Shown here one piece after another: positions 45,001-53,082 of a stretch of 64,000 nucleotides of DNA (position 1 is the first letter of the stretch; the number at the start of each line of letters is the position of its first letter). The translations under genes were made by a program, and so were the position numbers. This stretch comes from Hymenolepis diminuta. Its lineage: Eukaryota; Platyhelminthes; Cestoda; Cyclophyllidea; Hymenolepididae. Under the pieces are notes generated by a model that saw nothing but the letters and a program-made list of their open reading frames with translations, ran no database searches and had not been told where the DNA came from. The stretch is taken from assembly GCA_900708905.1 (NCBI GenBank), contig CAADRB010000061.1, forward strand, positions 1,356,485 through 1,420,484, in the 5' to 3' direction.

Positions 45001-48000
45001 TCATGGTCATTTTATGCAAATACTACTTATCAGATGAACTGATTTTAAGCCGAACCCATTTAGGACGTTCGTTGCATTTAGCCGATTTAGAAAAAGATTG
45101 TTTACACGCGGCTATTTGACATTTTAGACATATTTTTACAAATCTGCAGCTAAAGCGAGTTAGATCAGTTAAACATTACTCATTTAATCAACTTTCGAGT
45201 AATTTTCTACTCTTAGAGTAAATAACATTACTCCACAAACTCTTCCCTTCCTCTCAGGCTTTCACTGGCATCATTCGTGAGTATCCCCACAAATATGTAT
45301 AATTCATTTTTACTTTGATAACATTGGGCACCTTAAGTAAGAACCTAGAAGTTTGAAAGTCTCACATTAAAATGGAGCTACATGAATATGCATGACTACC
45401 TTCTCCTCCCATTCTCACAGTTTTATTTATCTCAAAGGTGATTCCCCTAGTCCTAATGCTTCTATCATGTCAGAAATTAATATGCGCTGTTCATATATGG
45501 ATCTCTAACAATAATCTATACGAAGGAGATAGAAACCCTCTATGTACGTGGATAAAGTGAACTGATTACTTAATATCCCCTAAGTAGCTTATGACCAATT
45601 TCGGTGTAGCGTTGTTATCAGGGCAATTTGAATCAGGGAGACATAAAACCGGTAGTGCAGCGGCAATAGTAGCTAGCTAGAGCAGATTATAGTAGCCTCT
45701 TCGGTCGATAACGAAGATTAGCATCTGATTAATGTATATGCGTACATTCATTATCGTGCGCAAACACGAAAATTGGTTGGTTGTGTAATTTAAATTTAAA
45801 TAATGTAATCAAATTTACCATCCTGACGTTTGATTTATTCATGTATGTCTATTAAAGAACATTCTAGATGGGAGGGGGGAATGAGAACAAGCTATCGCAA
45901 TACCGTTTCGTTCTGTCTGTTGGTTACACCGGCCTGTCAAACACGTCAGAGAAAAGAGAGTGAAGGCTCTGACGTGTTGCTTTCGCAATCTCTTTCTCTG
46001 TTTACAAACGAACAAGAACTATTTGTTCTATGAAACCGGCTTCTGACAGTACAAGCAAATCTTAACTAATTATCGGAGAAAGAAAACCCTGCTTTGTCGA
46101 AAATAGACAAGATTAAACACTACGCGCACATAAGGCAAGCGAGAGCGCAAAATAAGTGCAGGATTACTCGCAGATCTTGATTGCTATCCGTCATATTTCC
46201 AATGAACAGAATGATAAGTGAAGTAAATTTTCGGGTTTTTCAGTTTTTTGTCAAACTATAAGGCTAATTAAAAGTCCATATCAGGTATAAATCCAAATGA
46301 ATGGCGAATTCTTATAATTAATTTCTTCTCATTTTAGCGGGAGATAGCCTTATAAGGCCTCATAAAAACGTGAAAAGAAATAGTTTATCTGTCGTTTGTT
46401 AGATATGTAAAATCAATTTCGAAAATTCTACAATAATGTTCCCTCGTTTGTTAAAATCGCAATAGTAAAACATCGAAAAATCAAAAGAATGACAAAAAAT
46501 CAATTGACAAGTGAGCATGTGAAAATACGCAAGAAGTACACATCAAATGTGTCAGTTTTAGATGGCCAGTGGTGGGAATTTACTGGTAATACTTAACGGT
46601 TAACTATTTTTCTCAAGTACTCTGGAACTGGAAACACCGTGAAATCTCATATATGTGGATAGATGTTACTGGGACTTTAGCAGTGAACTCAGCGAATGCA
46701 CTTTGTGCACGAGTTTTTCATCCGATTGATCATTAAATGAAATACAGCTGCCTACATGGTTGAATGTGATGTCAGAAAACGGGGATTCAATGCTCATCGG
46801 CGCACACCCAGTCAGTGAAATGGCAGTGATAGTTAATTCTAGTTACTGAAAAGGTGGATTAATAGGGATTCTCTACTTGGAAACTGAGTGTTTCTTCACC
46901 TCTACCCAAGATAAGCGCTAAAATTGTTTGGTTATCATTGGATTGCTTCATTATTTTCTGCATATCCTATTATGGAAATACGAAAGACATCTGAATAAAT
47001 TCATATTTTTCCCACTATTCGCAAACAAATTCTTAATAGTTGCATTCCTCCCGTATTGTTTCCAGAGGTAGTTGACTTTACTGGAGGAAATACAGAAGAC
47101 AACAAAATTAAAGAAACTGACATTGCTTGAGAACTTCAGGGAAAGAATTCACAAATCTTTCCTAATCAATCTCTATGAAATGGACCAGATAGTGCAGGTG
47201 AAAAGCAGGATGTGTAAAAGCTAATCGAATGTTCTTTATAATTCTGCTGACAAAAAAGTTTTTTTTTTAACTGACATCTAAACCAGAATCATGACACAGT
47301 AATGTCGCAGGGTGCGTCATATGCACCCAGCTTGTCAGATGATAAAGTTCTAAGACAATGAGACAACTTCACCCACCTGTAAGATAATTTAGGTGAATGA
47401 CTGTGGCAATTATGTTAGTCTCTTTAATTGAAGATCTGAGGGAGCAGTTGATCAAGAATTTTTACTTTAAATGGAATAGATAGCCACTTAACTAACAAAA
47501 GGTGAAGTTTTTTCAAGAAGAAAAAATTTAAAGCACATGGAAGAAAATAACTCCAAATTTGTGAATGCCGCCCACATTCAGCTGACTAAAAGAATAAATA
47601 AGAATAAAATGAATCAGAAACCCAGTTTACCCAACGCACACACATGCCAAAGTAGAAATCAAATCAGAGTTAGAATATCGTTGGCGCACACTCAGATATT
47701 AGATAAAATGGTTGATGCAGACCAGTGGCGAGAATTCAGAAAGGGCTTCAGCAACTTCTCATGATTCAGTAAGAGTTCGAAAACACCTCTTTTAGATTGA
47801 CATTCAAATACTTGAATAAAAAGATTCAAATTCAAACTACTTTCAGTTGAGTCGGGTAATAGAGGGAATTAAAGGTCTTTCAAATAGTCAATATTCACAA
47901 TTATTAAAGTTCACTTTGACTGAACTCTTGTGAGATCTACGATGTCAAATCCTGCTCTCCTGGCAATTAGGGAAAAATATTCCTCATTAGTTCATGCTAA

Positions 48001-50870
48001 CAACCTTAAAAATGAGAGTGACAAGACCACTTATTCTTTAAAACTAGATTAATTTGAGAATATGTCTTTTTCTGTAGTCAGAAGAATTTTAACTAGAAGA
48101 GATTAAGAAAATGCAAATGAATACAACATCTGTTATAATTTTTATTCATTTGCCTTGACCGCAACTAAAAGTATGCGGAAATCTTAGTTTTAAGATAGAA
48201 ATCCAAAATTTAACTTTCTTCTCCCCTTGTTGAATAAAATATTGAAAGCTAAGTGCCCTCTATTCACATCGTATCCTTGGTCTAAATAAAATTCATTACG
48301 CAGTTACCAGCATTTCCAACCTCATGTTCTGAAATCAAGCGTAAATTTGTGCATTTATTGTGAAGTTAATAAAAATAAATGAGCACACAAGCATGTTCAT
48401 GTGTGTACCAACGTGTTTATCGAATACCTGCATGGAACAACCTTTAATAAATCGCTGTTGGTTGGGCTTAAATACCGCAGTGTGGAAAAAAGGTCAGATT
48501 CTAGTCCGCGTTTACAAAAGGCATTAATGGTAGATCTTCTTCTGCCAGGAATTGTATTTTAAACGTAGGAACTGGTGAATCATTGTGAATTTACAGAAAA
48601 AGAAGAACGTATATAAAAAGACTGTAATTCCGAGGTATTAAGCGAAATGGAATAAAATGATAATCAAAATAAGAAAATCAGTCTTTTAGGAAGTGGCATC
48701 TGAAAGCCCGAAGTCTCATCAAGAAAGTAGCTCTTAAAATAGATGATACCACTCTTTAACCAAAAAGATTTGCTGAACACAAATCAATTAAACAAGATTT
48801 AATAGCAAAGGGTCCGTGCGAAATAGTTCATGGGGAACAACCACTAATCGGGTGCAAGGTATTTCGCTTGGTGAATGCTTGACAACACCTAGTTGGATCA
48901 AAAGTTTTAATTATCTCAATCAGAATGAGCGTCTAGATTATGCGGAGATAGAGTAAGCTCAACTGATTACTTGATAGACTTCTGATAAATCGTCAAAGCA
49001 CACATACATAACAAATTTTACGTTTTTTCATGTTTTCTGTTTAATTTTTGGAACACACAAAAAGGTTTCACTTTAAATGACTCCTGCTATCTCGGGATAA
49101 GGGAAAATGCAAGTTGAATAGGGTAAGATTTCTTATAAACTGTATACTCCAGATACACAGCAATACACGAATATGATACAAATTTTCACTTCTATCTATT
49201 AACTGTCCTTCAGCTACAGGAGACACAGGTATACTCCGAGGGCATGAACTACTTCTCAGTTATACATAAGGATCAATCAGCTCTAAACTCTAGACAAGAA
49301 GTATCAATCAAGAATCCTGAAATACGCATTTTGAAACGATTTAAAAACAAAAACATCCTTTTTTTGTCTTGGCATGAATGAAAACAAACAGTAGTATAAA
49401 GCACTAAGTATAAGATTTCTTCTAGATCTGAAACACCAGGGTGAGAAAAGTTGATAAACATACAATAGGTGAATAAATAACTTACAGTATAACCACTAAC
49501 ACTGGCATTCCTATGTAAGACGTAAACAGATAGATTCCATGTTAGAAAAATATGATAATCATGGCCTCAGGCTAAGTGAACAAAATATTTGATAATCAAA
49601 TTTAATGGGTAAATTCACCGGTGCAATCTTAGATCAAATACTACGAGAGAGAGGAAGAGAGGAATCGTAAAATAACGTATTTTTAATGTTGCGATAAGAT
49701 CCTTGCTCAATCTAGCAGATGCAAACTACATACAACTTTGAATTTTGGTGAAAATAATTTAAATATAAGGAGATTTTGATTAAATTTCAGTTATTCTCTT
49801 AGGGAGGATCATGCAATAGTGAAAATTTAAAGGCTGCAACTAGAGTTTATGCTATAAAATGATAGAAAAGAGACGGAAATAAGACGAGATGTACTAATTT
49901 TCTTTGGAAATCTGTCCTATGCATCACTTTAATAATTAATAATGTGTGTGAATCCCGTTGATTGAAATTAACCATGGAGATTTAAAATTCGACTGAAGAC
50001 AGTAAACTTCTAGAATACTGACTCTTTATGCAAAAGAGAGTAAATATAAGACTAAATAAAAAAAATGAGAGACAATAGCACCAAAACAAAATCATTTAAG
50101 AAATGGACGATCGAAGAGAATATTGCAGATCATTATGCGAATTAGAGGAAAATGCCATTTATGACTATTATTTCAAAATTGAACAAAAAAAATTAGGTAA
50201 AGTAAGTAAATAAGTAAGTAAAATAAAGTAATTCTGAAAATAAGTACGCATATATTATAAATACCTAAGATATTTGTTGAAAAGTAGATACGCCATCCGT
50301 GAAAGGATAATATCAGAAGATCTTAGTATCACACTATATAATTACCATTTATAATGACGGACGATTAACAATAGAAAATCAATCGGTTCTTTCGAAAGAC
50401 TGCTTATTATACCATTATCTCAAAAAAAACTTTCCAGTTGGAAACATGCATTATCTCAATGGAATATTGATGCTGAGTAAGTATTAAAGAGGAGATCTCA
50501 GTACCTTTCGTTTACCCTTCTTCGAAGATGGTAAGGTTCGAAAAATGCTGCTGCCAGAAGTAGATGGACTTGAAGTTGTTGAAGAGGAACCAGTAGGAAG
50601 GGTACTAACCAGGGGCCCTTCGGCAAGACTTAGTGGTCTTCTATGACCTCCATAACCCGAAGAGGTCAAGGAAGACATTGCTGAGGAATGGGGCCGATCA
50701 GCGGCTCCCATGCTGCCCCGTGATCGGGTCAAATGAGAGGTTGTGGTGGCTGCGGCCCCTGAAGTACCCCCTATTGTTGCCGAGTTATAAGGACCTCCTG
50801 GTGGGAGGCTCGGATGCACAGGTGGTAAATCCGCAAAACTGCCTCCATCTGTAACTGGGGGTAAGTTCGC
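1..50870 (-). CDS. RhoGEF2: RhoGEF2/LARG-like Rho guanine-nucleotide exchange factor, 20 placed exons, partial at both ends
   Basis: Gene-level entry; exons are listed separately. The spliced minus-strand product reads: Ser/Gly-rich linker, LH-type RGS domain, C1 domain with every metal-ligand position filled, Ser-rich linker, DH domain, PH domain, Ser-rich tail. Established knowledge: PDZ-RGS-C1-DH-PH is the RhoGEF2 arrangement; such proteins bind activated G-alpha12/13 through the RGS domain and load GTP on Rho at the plasma membrane. Every junction from exon Q to the left edge keeps phase with AG acceptors and GT donors, except one GC donor. Assignment rests on recalled similarity of the RGS, C1, DH and PH segments to LARG, not on a search. 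The PDZ domain was not found. The DH domain lacks key conserved residues, so activity may be reduced. The gene continues past position 1, and the first exons probably lie past 64 kb. Alternatives: another C1-DH-PH GEF family, but the LH-RGS domain argues against that. Confidence 0.85.
53..2130 (-). other. Intron of RhoGEF gene
   Basis: AT-rich, no supported gene. It contains a 14-bp palindrome ACGGACGAGTCCGT near 954-967. The open frames here are short and unrelated to known families. Confidence 0.6.
2131..2393 (-). CDS. RhoGEF2: RhoGEF exon B: end of PH helix and Ser-rich tail
   Basis: 263 nt. The first codons complete K then WLRILKKREELSNQRR, the PH C-terminal helix with its invariant Trp. 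After that the product is Ser/Pro-rich and acidic, ending DKQITHFT plus one base before GTTAGT. Confidence 0.85.
2467..2551 (-). CDS. RhoGEF2: RhoGEF exon C: C-terminal PH strands and helix start
   Basis: 85 nt, phase 1 in, two bases out, acceptor TTTTGTCAG, donor GTGAGT. The product starts QEYMLNLIFKEQAILLRLSF, then SSMDTREK. It leads into the conserved Trp of the PH C-terminal helix, encoded at the start of exon B. Confidence 0.87.
3530..3896 (-). CDS. RhoGEF2: RhoGEF exon D: N-terminal half of PH domain
   Basis: 367 nt, phase 0 in and 1 out, donor GTAAGT. The product starts DLMLQFPRTLFRYWVIDYSE. The PH strands read VLAILLDSALILLVKDGGRY then GLRPFK, matching LLLEDILVLLQK..DRLVL of LARG. 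A roughly 35-residue Ser/Thr-rich insertion follows before KLSPVFSTDFVFASL, which matches the SPVI.L..VLV strand. Confidence 0.87.
3897..6658 (-). other. Intron of RhoGEF gene
   Basis: 2.8 kb. Holds a pyrimidine-rich plus-strand tract at about 5567-5640. I see no gene; a 61-codon minus-strand frame at 4889-4704 has no phase-compatible way into the RhoGEF transcript. Confidence 0.6.
6659..6834 (-). CDS. RhoGEF2: RhoGEF exon E: last DH helix and DH-PH linker
   Basis: 176 nt, phase 1 in and 0 out, donor GTAAGT. The product starts EAKIWKDIYSKLVSIPHSID and ends TRHQAQFGNFPFA. It corresponds to the long alpha-6 helix after CR3 and the turn into the PH domain. Confidence 0.83.
6835..9672 (-). other. 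Intron of RhoGEF gene
   Basis: 2.8 kb, AT-rich; a locally GC-richer patch lies at about 8250-8420. No supported gene. Confidence 0.6.
9673..9907 (-). CDS. RhoGEF2: RhoGEF exon F: central DH domain with a degenerate CR3
   Basis: 235 nt, phase 0 in and 1 out, acceptor TACTCTAG, donor GTCAGT. The product starts AWVRDCQALSCTNMLDSVK and continues EYARKHPDIQPVLETRFNKF. The spacing from the YC.N-like helix to CR3 agrees with other DH domains within a residue. The CR3 signature, usually P-x-Q-R-x-x-x-Y-x-L-L-L, reads SQVRILYFNLPLISNNI, so the conserved Q-R-(I/L)-T-(K/R)-Y core is not kept. Confidence 0.85.
9908..13299 (-). other. Intron inside the DH-coding region
   Basis: 3.4 kb. On the minus strand a 45-nt segment near 12137-12093 has a good acceptor (TTATTTACAG), an open phase 0 frame and a GTAACT donor. 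It could be a cassette adding 15 residues inside the DH domain, but the family alignment is better without it. Plus-strand exon-like segments at 10400-10480 and 10876-11066 are treated under findings. Confidence 0.5.
13300..13590 (-). CDS. RhoGEF2: RhoGEF exon G: N-terminal half of DH domain
   Basis: 97 codons, phase 0 to 0. The product starts GPRVQDHVRTLVLMEFHQKV and continues DLMALDRIPRLIKLFRSLVH, ending LSKDDEANLK. It aligns with the ...TERAHVRTLKVL... to ...GPGEEKLK segment of LARG. The HVRTL core is kept, but the residue matching the catalytic CR1 Glu (TER) reads Val. The donor was set at AAA|GTAAAT: reading on for about 20 more codons to the next GTAAAT would add residues absent from the family and break phase with exon F. 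Confidence 0.85.
13676..13898 (-). CDS. RhoGEF2: RhoGEF exon H: linker and lead-in to the DH domain
   Basis: 223 nt, phase 2 in and 0 out, acceptor TATTTACAG, donor GTAACT. The product contains MQLPIMSDKELKRASAV, a Ser/Ala run, LLPTWSDDPEMNASE, and ends RNHFPQYEIPTK. The end falls where family members start the first DH helix. The intron to exon G is only about 85 nt. Confidence 0.82.
13899..19012 (-). other. Intron of RhoGEF gene
   Basis: 5.1 kb, AT-rich. Holds one copy of the dispersed tRNA-like repeat (17935-18040) and plus-strand exon-like segments at 16900-17035 and 18392-18463. Confidence 0.55.
17935..18040 (+). repeat. Dispersed tRNA-like (SINE-like) repeat, copy A
   Basis: Shares CTGGA..TGCATCA, then GGC.TC..TCTCGTGA and a following GA.TTGGC with the copy at 40402-40500. 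It is GC-richer than its surroundings. The conserved block resembles a polymerase III B box followed by a short tail. Confidence 0.45.
19013..19085 (-). CDS. RhoGEF2: RhoGEF exon I2: short linker exon
   Basis: 73 nt, acceptor TTTATACAG, donor GTAAGT. It was found because exon I ends with one base and exon H starts with one, so an intervening exon with 2 bases in and 2 out was required; this one fits exactly. The product starts YVRNAKQKMNNHSYN and ends AALSK. Confidence 0.85.
19086..23359 (-). other. Intron of RhoGEF gene
   Basis: 4.3 kb. Two short related GC-richer patches share ATCGATCG-N-TATCG (about 22181-22200 and 22909-22925). Plus-strand exon-like segments lie at 20031-20103 and 21050-21106. 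Confidence 0.55.
23360..23665 (-). CDS. RhoGEF2: RhoGEF exon I: Ser-rich linker between C1 and DH
   Basis: 306 nt, phase 1 in and 1 out, acceptor ACACTTTAG, donor GTAAGT. The product starts GNFTSPLEDAASSGGRGDS, includes several S-P sites (candidate phosphosites), and ends GGSQAGLTSPEPIS. No domain; length and composition fit the C1-DH linker. Confidence 0.85.
26161..26225 (+). repeat. Dispersed tRNA-like (SINE-like) repeat, copy C
   Basis: Aligns without gaps to copy B over about 58 bases. Both ends are conserved: GGG.GGTTGG.CATC at the start and GGG...GATCTC..GAC at the end, about 40 bases apart, as expected for A and B boxes. Confidence 0.45.
26408..26568 (-). CDS. RhoGEF2: Possible alternative last exon after the C1 exons
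   Basis: An acceptor (GATTTCTCAG) opens 52 codons plus TAA in the phase exon J requires. The product is basic and Ser-rich: it starts LLSQMNRISRCFSLKN and ends SGHNYHGLRL. GC content is about 46%, well above the surrounding intron. A minus-strand AATAAA lies about 96 bases after the stop, at 26312-26307. Used as a last exon it would give an RGS-C1 protein without DH-PH. Weak GT sites inside could make it a cassette exon instead. It may also be chance. Confidence 0.35.
27313..27546 (-). CDS. RhoGEF2: RhoGEF exon J: second half of C1 domain plus Ser-rich linker
   Basis: 234 nt, acceptor TTTTCCATTTAG, donor GTAAGT, phase 1 in and 1 out. Encodes ACDVSIHHRCKSSLKETC, completing the C1 pattern C-x2-C-x4-H-x2-C-x7-C begun in exon K. 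All eight metal ligands are present, so the zinc fold should form. After it comes a Ser-rich stretch ending YPYLPEPTNSS. C1 domains bind diacylglycerol or protein partners; which applies here cannot be told from sequence. Confidence 0.9.
27777..27800. repeat. (AT)n microsatellite
   Basis: About 11 AT units in the intron between the two C1 exons. Confidence 0.95.
29342..29453 (-). CDS. RhoGEF2: RhoGEF exon K: first half of C1 domain
   Basis: 112 nt, acceptor TTCTATTTCAG, donor GTAAAA, phase 0 in and 1 out. Encodes HSLQERIFDRVTECTVCGG and continues to GLTCQ. This supplies the C1 His, then after 12 residues C-x2-C, then after 13 more the next Cys. Confidence 0.9.
29660..29852 (-). CDS. RhoGEF2: RhoGEF exon L: Ser-rich linker before the C1 domain, GC donor
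   Basis: 193 nt, one base completing the codon split from exon M, then 64 codons. The product starts SIENLAAASSQASGGS and ends SNALFGSWKSR. No GT in the right phase ends this exon. AGG|GCAAGT, the consensus of the minor GC-AG intron class, gives phase 0, which exon K needs. The upstream acceptor is CTTGTAG. Confidence 0.8.
29853..35693 (-). other. Intron of RhoGEF gene
   Basis: 5.8 kb, the longest fully placed intron inside the domain-coding region. A minus-strand exon-like segment near 31131-31085 (product HEQRVLELLKMATTNK, donor GTACTG) is not phase-compatible with its neighbours. No gene recognised. Confidence 0.6.
35694..36144 (-). CDS. RhoGEF2: RhoGEF exon M: end of RGS domain and Ala/Ser/Pro-rich linker
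   Basis: 451 nt, phase 1 in and 2 out. The first third, with RDEELSIYETIISPRVNELQ, matches the terminal LH-RGS helices that end in an E..L.PH/R...L pattern. The rest is a low-complexity Ser/Ala/Thr/Pro linker with a hydrophobic patch (EQLALALCASLVSAYRFF), ending FRKTLFAK at a GTAAGT donor. Confidence 0.85.
36582..36735 (-). CDS. RhoGEF2: RhoGEF exon N: RGS domain, C-terminal helices
   Basis: Phase 0 start, ends with one extra base (CAT G|GTACGT). The product starts PLYVKLDSRVVQQMEDSVST and ends KLSKDIRH plus the split Gly codon. It corresponds to the APLRVP...L..ID.F segment of LARG-type RGS domains. Confidence 0.85.
36841..36957 (-). CDS. RhoGEF2: RhoGEF exon O: core of RGS domain
   Basis: 39 codons, phase 0 to 0, acceptor GCTACAG, donor GTAAGT. 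The product starts LFYLVAKHYRWMQTYSKE and ends RVLMEIYTTFLHERA. Helix spacing matches the LARG-family RGS core (LLFYL...K...EIH..FL.), the surface that contacts G-alpha12/13. Confidence 0.88.
38287..38370 (+). repeat. Polypyrimidine tract
   Basis: About 84 bases, almost all C and T, including CTCTCTCCCCCC and TCTTCTTCCACC, in the intron between RGS exons P and O. It is purine-rich on the transcribed (minus) sense strand. Confidence 0.85.
39599..39730 (-). CDS. RhoGEF2: RhoGEF exon P: start of LH-type RGS domain
   Basis: 44 codons, phase 0 to 0, donor GTAAGT. The product includes LSSPSLTAVFINYLLVQNYD followed by LTPT. It parallels the first RGS helices of LARG/PDZ-RhoGEF, where a short hydrophobic segment precedes a D-P-x-P-L-like turn; here the turn reads DLTPTL across the junction. 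Confidence 0.85.
40402..40500 (+). repeat. Dispersed tRNA-like (SINE-like) repeat, copy B
   Basis: Starts GGGCGGTTGGTCATCAACG and carries GGGCGTCGATCTCGTGAC about 40 bases on. It is about 55% GC in a 33-35% background. It matches copy C in the 5' half and copy A in the 3' half. Confidence 0.5.
42205..42336 (-). CDS. RhoGEF2: RhoGEF exon Q: linker leading into the RGS domain
   Basis: 44 codons, phase 0 to 0, acceptor TTTACACAG, donor GTGAGT. The product is Ser/Ala/Gln-rich, then GHFLGRALNEDDSDD. The acidic end joins directly to EQIREEICG of exon P, resembling the acidic lead-in to the RGS domain of LARG-family proteins. Confidence 0.8.
42829..42980 (-). CDS. RhoGEF2: RhoGEF exon R (3' part), 5' end lost in assembly gap
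   Basis: Visible part starts SHLKVSTSPPNRLIEEETPS and ends KPSPDGAY before a GTAAGA donor, phase 0. It is a Ser/Glu-rich linker without a recognisable domain. The 195 N bases at 42981-43175 hide the start. On the far side of the gap, a minus-strand AG at about 43188 could be the acceptor; it is open in the same frame if the gap length is right, but would give phase 1, which does not match the phase 0 end of exon S. Confidence 0.7.
42981..43175. other. Assembly gap (195 N)
   Basis: Run of N interrupting a coding exon of the RhoGEF gene. The N length may be estimated rather than real, so reading frame across it is not evidence. Confidence 0.99.
43188..50504 (-). other. Presumed intron of RhoGEF gene
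   Basis: 7.3 kb, AT-rich. Contains the 45940-45978 inverted repeat. Further linker exons could be hidden here; none could be supported. Confidence 0.5.
45940..45978. other. Perfect 12-bp inverted repeat with 15-nt loop
   Basis: AACACGTCAGAG at 45940-45951 is the exact reverse complement of CTCTGACGTGTT at 45967-45978. Each arm carries a TGACGT/ACGTCA (CRE-like) core. The loop is purine-only except for one T. It lies in a presumed intron; function unknown. Confidence 0.8.
50505..50870 (-). CDS. RhoGEF2: RhoGEF exon S: Ser/Gly/Pro-rich linker
   Basis: 122 codons, phase 0 at both ends. The acceptor is an AG after a T-rich run; the donor is AAG|GTACTG. The product starts ANLPPVTDGG, is rich in Ser, Thr, Gly and Pro, and ends in a basic stretch SSKKGKRK. 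No domain is visible. It fits the disordered linker between the PDZ and RGS domains. Membership in the gene rests on strand, base composition and good splice sites, not on homology. Whether it joins directly to exon R cannot be tested because R starts in the assembly gap. Confidence 0.65.
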
Positions 50871-52104
50871 CTAAAATTTGTTTAAATTTCGCGAAATTAG
50901 AGCTTAATTTTAATCAGAATACATCGGTAATCAAGGCTATACAACGAAAATTGATATTTTAGGTAAAAAGTACTCGTATTGACGCCCTCAATAAAAAATC
51001 AATATTCGTTTAAGTACCACAAGACGAGAAAATGAATCTCGATCACAAATGCTGGTTGAATATAGTTTATAAGTCCAGTAATAATAAATTCTTAATTTAA
51101 AAATTAATTAAGTTTACAAGTTTTGTTTTAAATTTGACACTTAACATGATTTCCTTTTGCAGAAAAGATTTGTCAAACCTCCCTTCCTAGGCTGCTTTAG
51201 CAAAAAACAAACAGATAATTCTGAATTCAAAGGAAAACAAGGTTAAAATTAAAGAAAAATTGATATATCAGTTTCCGCGTCGTTATGTATAATTAATTTT
51301 TTGAGGAAAAATTAGAATCAACTGAAAAGTGGGTATATGGTTTAAATAAAATCCAGAGTAATTCAAAGAAAAAAACTAACAGTACAGATTAGAAACCTTT
51401 ATAAGTTACAGTTTATTATCTTTTACAAGGGTTCGATCATAATAGAGTAACAAAAATAGAATCTTATAAAAAAGAAATAAATGAGCAATTTGTGAAATTT
51501 GAAACTTTGACTATAAATTGAGCTTTGTTATTAGTTCTTTACATTTTAAATCAAAAAGAGCAGAGTACCGCGAAATTAAATTGCGCTTAAACAGATGGGT
51601 TTTTGATAATCCTAATACAATAACTAATTTAATAACCTTTTCCGTGTTTTTGAAAAAAAATTCAGGGAAATTTTGCTAGGAATGGGAAGAAAAAATCGGT
51701 AATTAAAAGTAATATTTATGTGCAAGGTATTTACGTGAGTAACAGCTGATATAATTATGAAGATATAGATTAACAAAGTGAAAATTTCAGGATATGCTAA
51801 TTTATTAATGAGTAGAACATTAGTAATTTTTTGACTAACCGTTGGCCGGCGATCCCGCCGTTTACTTCTTCCTAATCCGAACAGATTGCAGGGAAAATGG
51901 GTAAATTAAATCCGATAAAATGAAATTTGCCAATGAACGCTATTATGAGTCCAACAAAAAGACTTCACTGGTTTGCAGGATGATTTCTGAATAAGTTCGC
52001 AAAATCAAAACAACTGGAGGAAAATTCCACACGATCAAGCTGTAATTCCAACATGGAATGCCATTCAAAATATCTGATTGTGCGTACTCTCTGCACTATT
52101 ACCA

Positions 52105-52215
52105 CAATAACCAATGAGAAACCGGCATGCTGTTCACCGATTGGTTGCTTCCATTTATTGGTGCACTGATATACTAGGCAGTTGGCTAGTCTATAAATAT
52201 CGCCTTTGGTGAGGT
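52105..52215 (+). promoter_or_regulatory. TATA/CCAAT cluster, possible promoter
   Basis: CCAAT at about 52111, reverse CCAAT (ATTGG) at about 52140 and 52158, then TCTATAAATA at about 52191-52200, all within 100 bases and in the usual order for a plus-strand animal promoter. No coding start follows it that I can support. It could also be a relic of an LTR or histone-type promoter, or chance. Confidence 0.3.
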
Positions 52216-53052
52216 GAGATTTTACTGGCAGACGGGCTTAACTAGGCTGTTGGTTGCAGTAAACTTAAGATTCTGATGATTTGTGCCTTTTAATAATGAA
52301 TAGATGGAATGGATTTAATTCAGTTCTAATTTAATTGTTAATATTATTTTTTGAAACTTCCACTGACTAAGACTGTAACCCATAAGGAAGATTTAGCACC
52401 ATTTCTAAGCAATTATAATGGCGAATGTATGACAATAAAATGCATATTATCTACATTTACGTCATCGTTGCAAAATGCAATCTCTTCTTGAAATACGCAG
52501 AATTTCAAAGATTTTGGGGGAAATCAAATAGAAAATAAATATTCCTATGTAAGAAGTGTGTTAAACATTATCTGCCCTACCCGTTGCGTAAAAAAAGCTT
52601 TTATTCAAATGGGATAACTTCTTTTGATACTAGTACTCCTCTCCCTACATCCATTTTACAACTCTTCCTATATCTATTATGTTGCTATTTGGTTATTGCC
52701 GCAAAATTATGAAATGGAATTTTTCTTCTTTCGCACGTTCGAAAACAACTGTCATTTATATAAAATTGAATTTCATTTTCATTTTTTAAAGGTGAAATAT
52801 TAGTATCCGGAAAATATCTTTTCAGAATATTATTCAAAATTATCATATCACTTAATATATTTTTCTAATGAAACTGCGTCAGCAATAAAGTAAAACTTTT
52901 GTGTGCTATGCTATTTTACTAAGAAGATCTTGTTCAGTTTTAATTTATAATCAAATCAGTTAATGTATGAACAGGCATTTTTACTAAGTTTTTGATCTTC
53001 TGATCTGAAAAAGAAACCAGAGTTAATTTTGAGGTAGTGACACAGTAACCTA

Positions 53053-53082
53053 CACGCACATATATGTATATATATATATGTA
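53053..53082. repeat. Alternating purine-pyrimidine tract
   Basis: About 30 bases of strict pyrimidine-purine alternation, starting CACGCACATATATG and running into (TA)n. It is largely self-complementary, so it could form a cruciform or Z-DNA. Confidence 0.85.
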
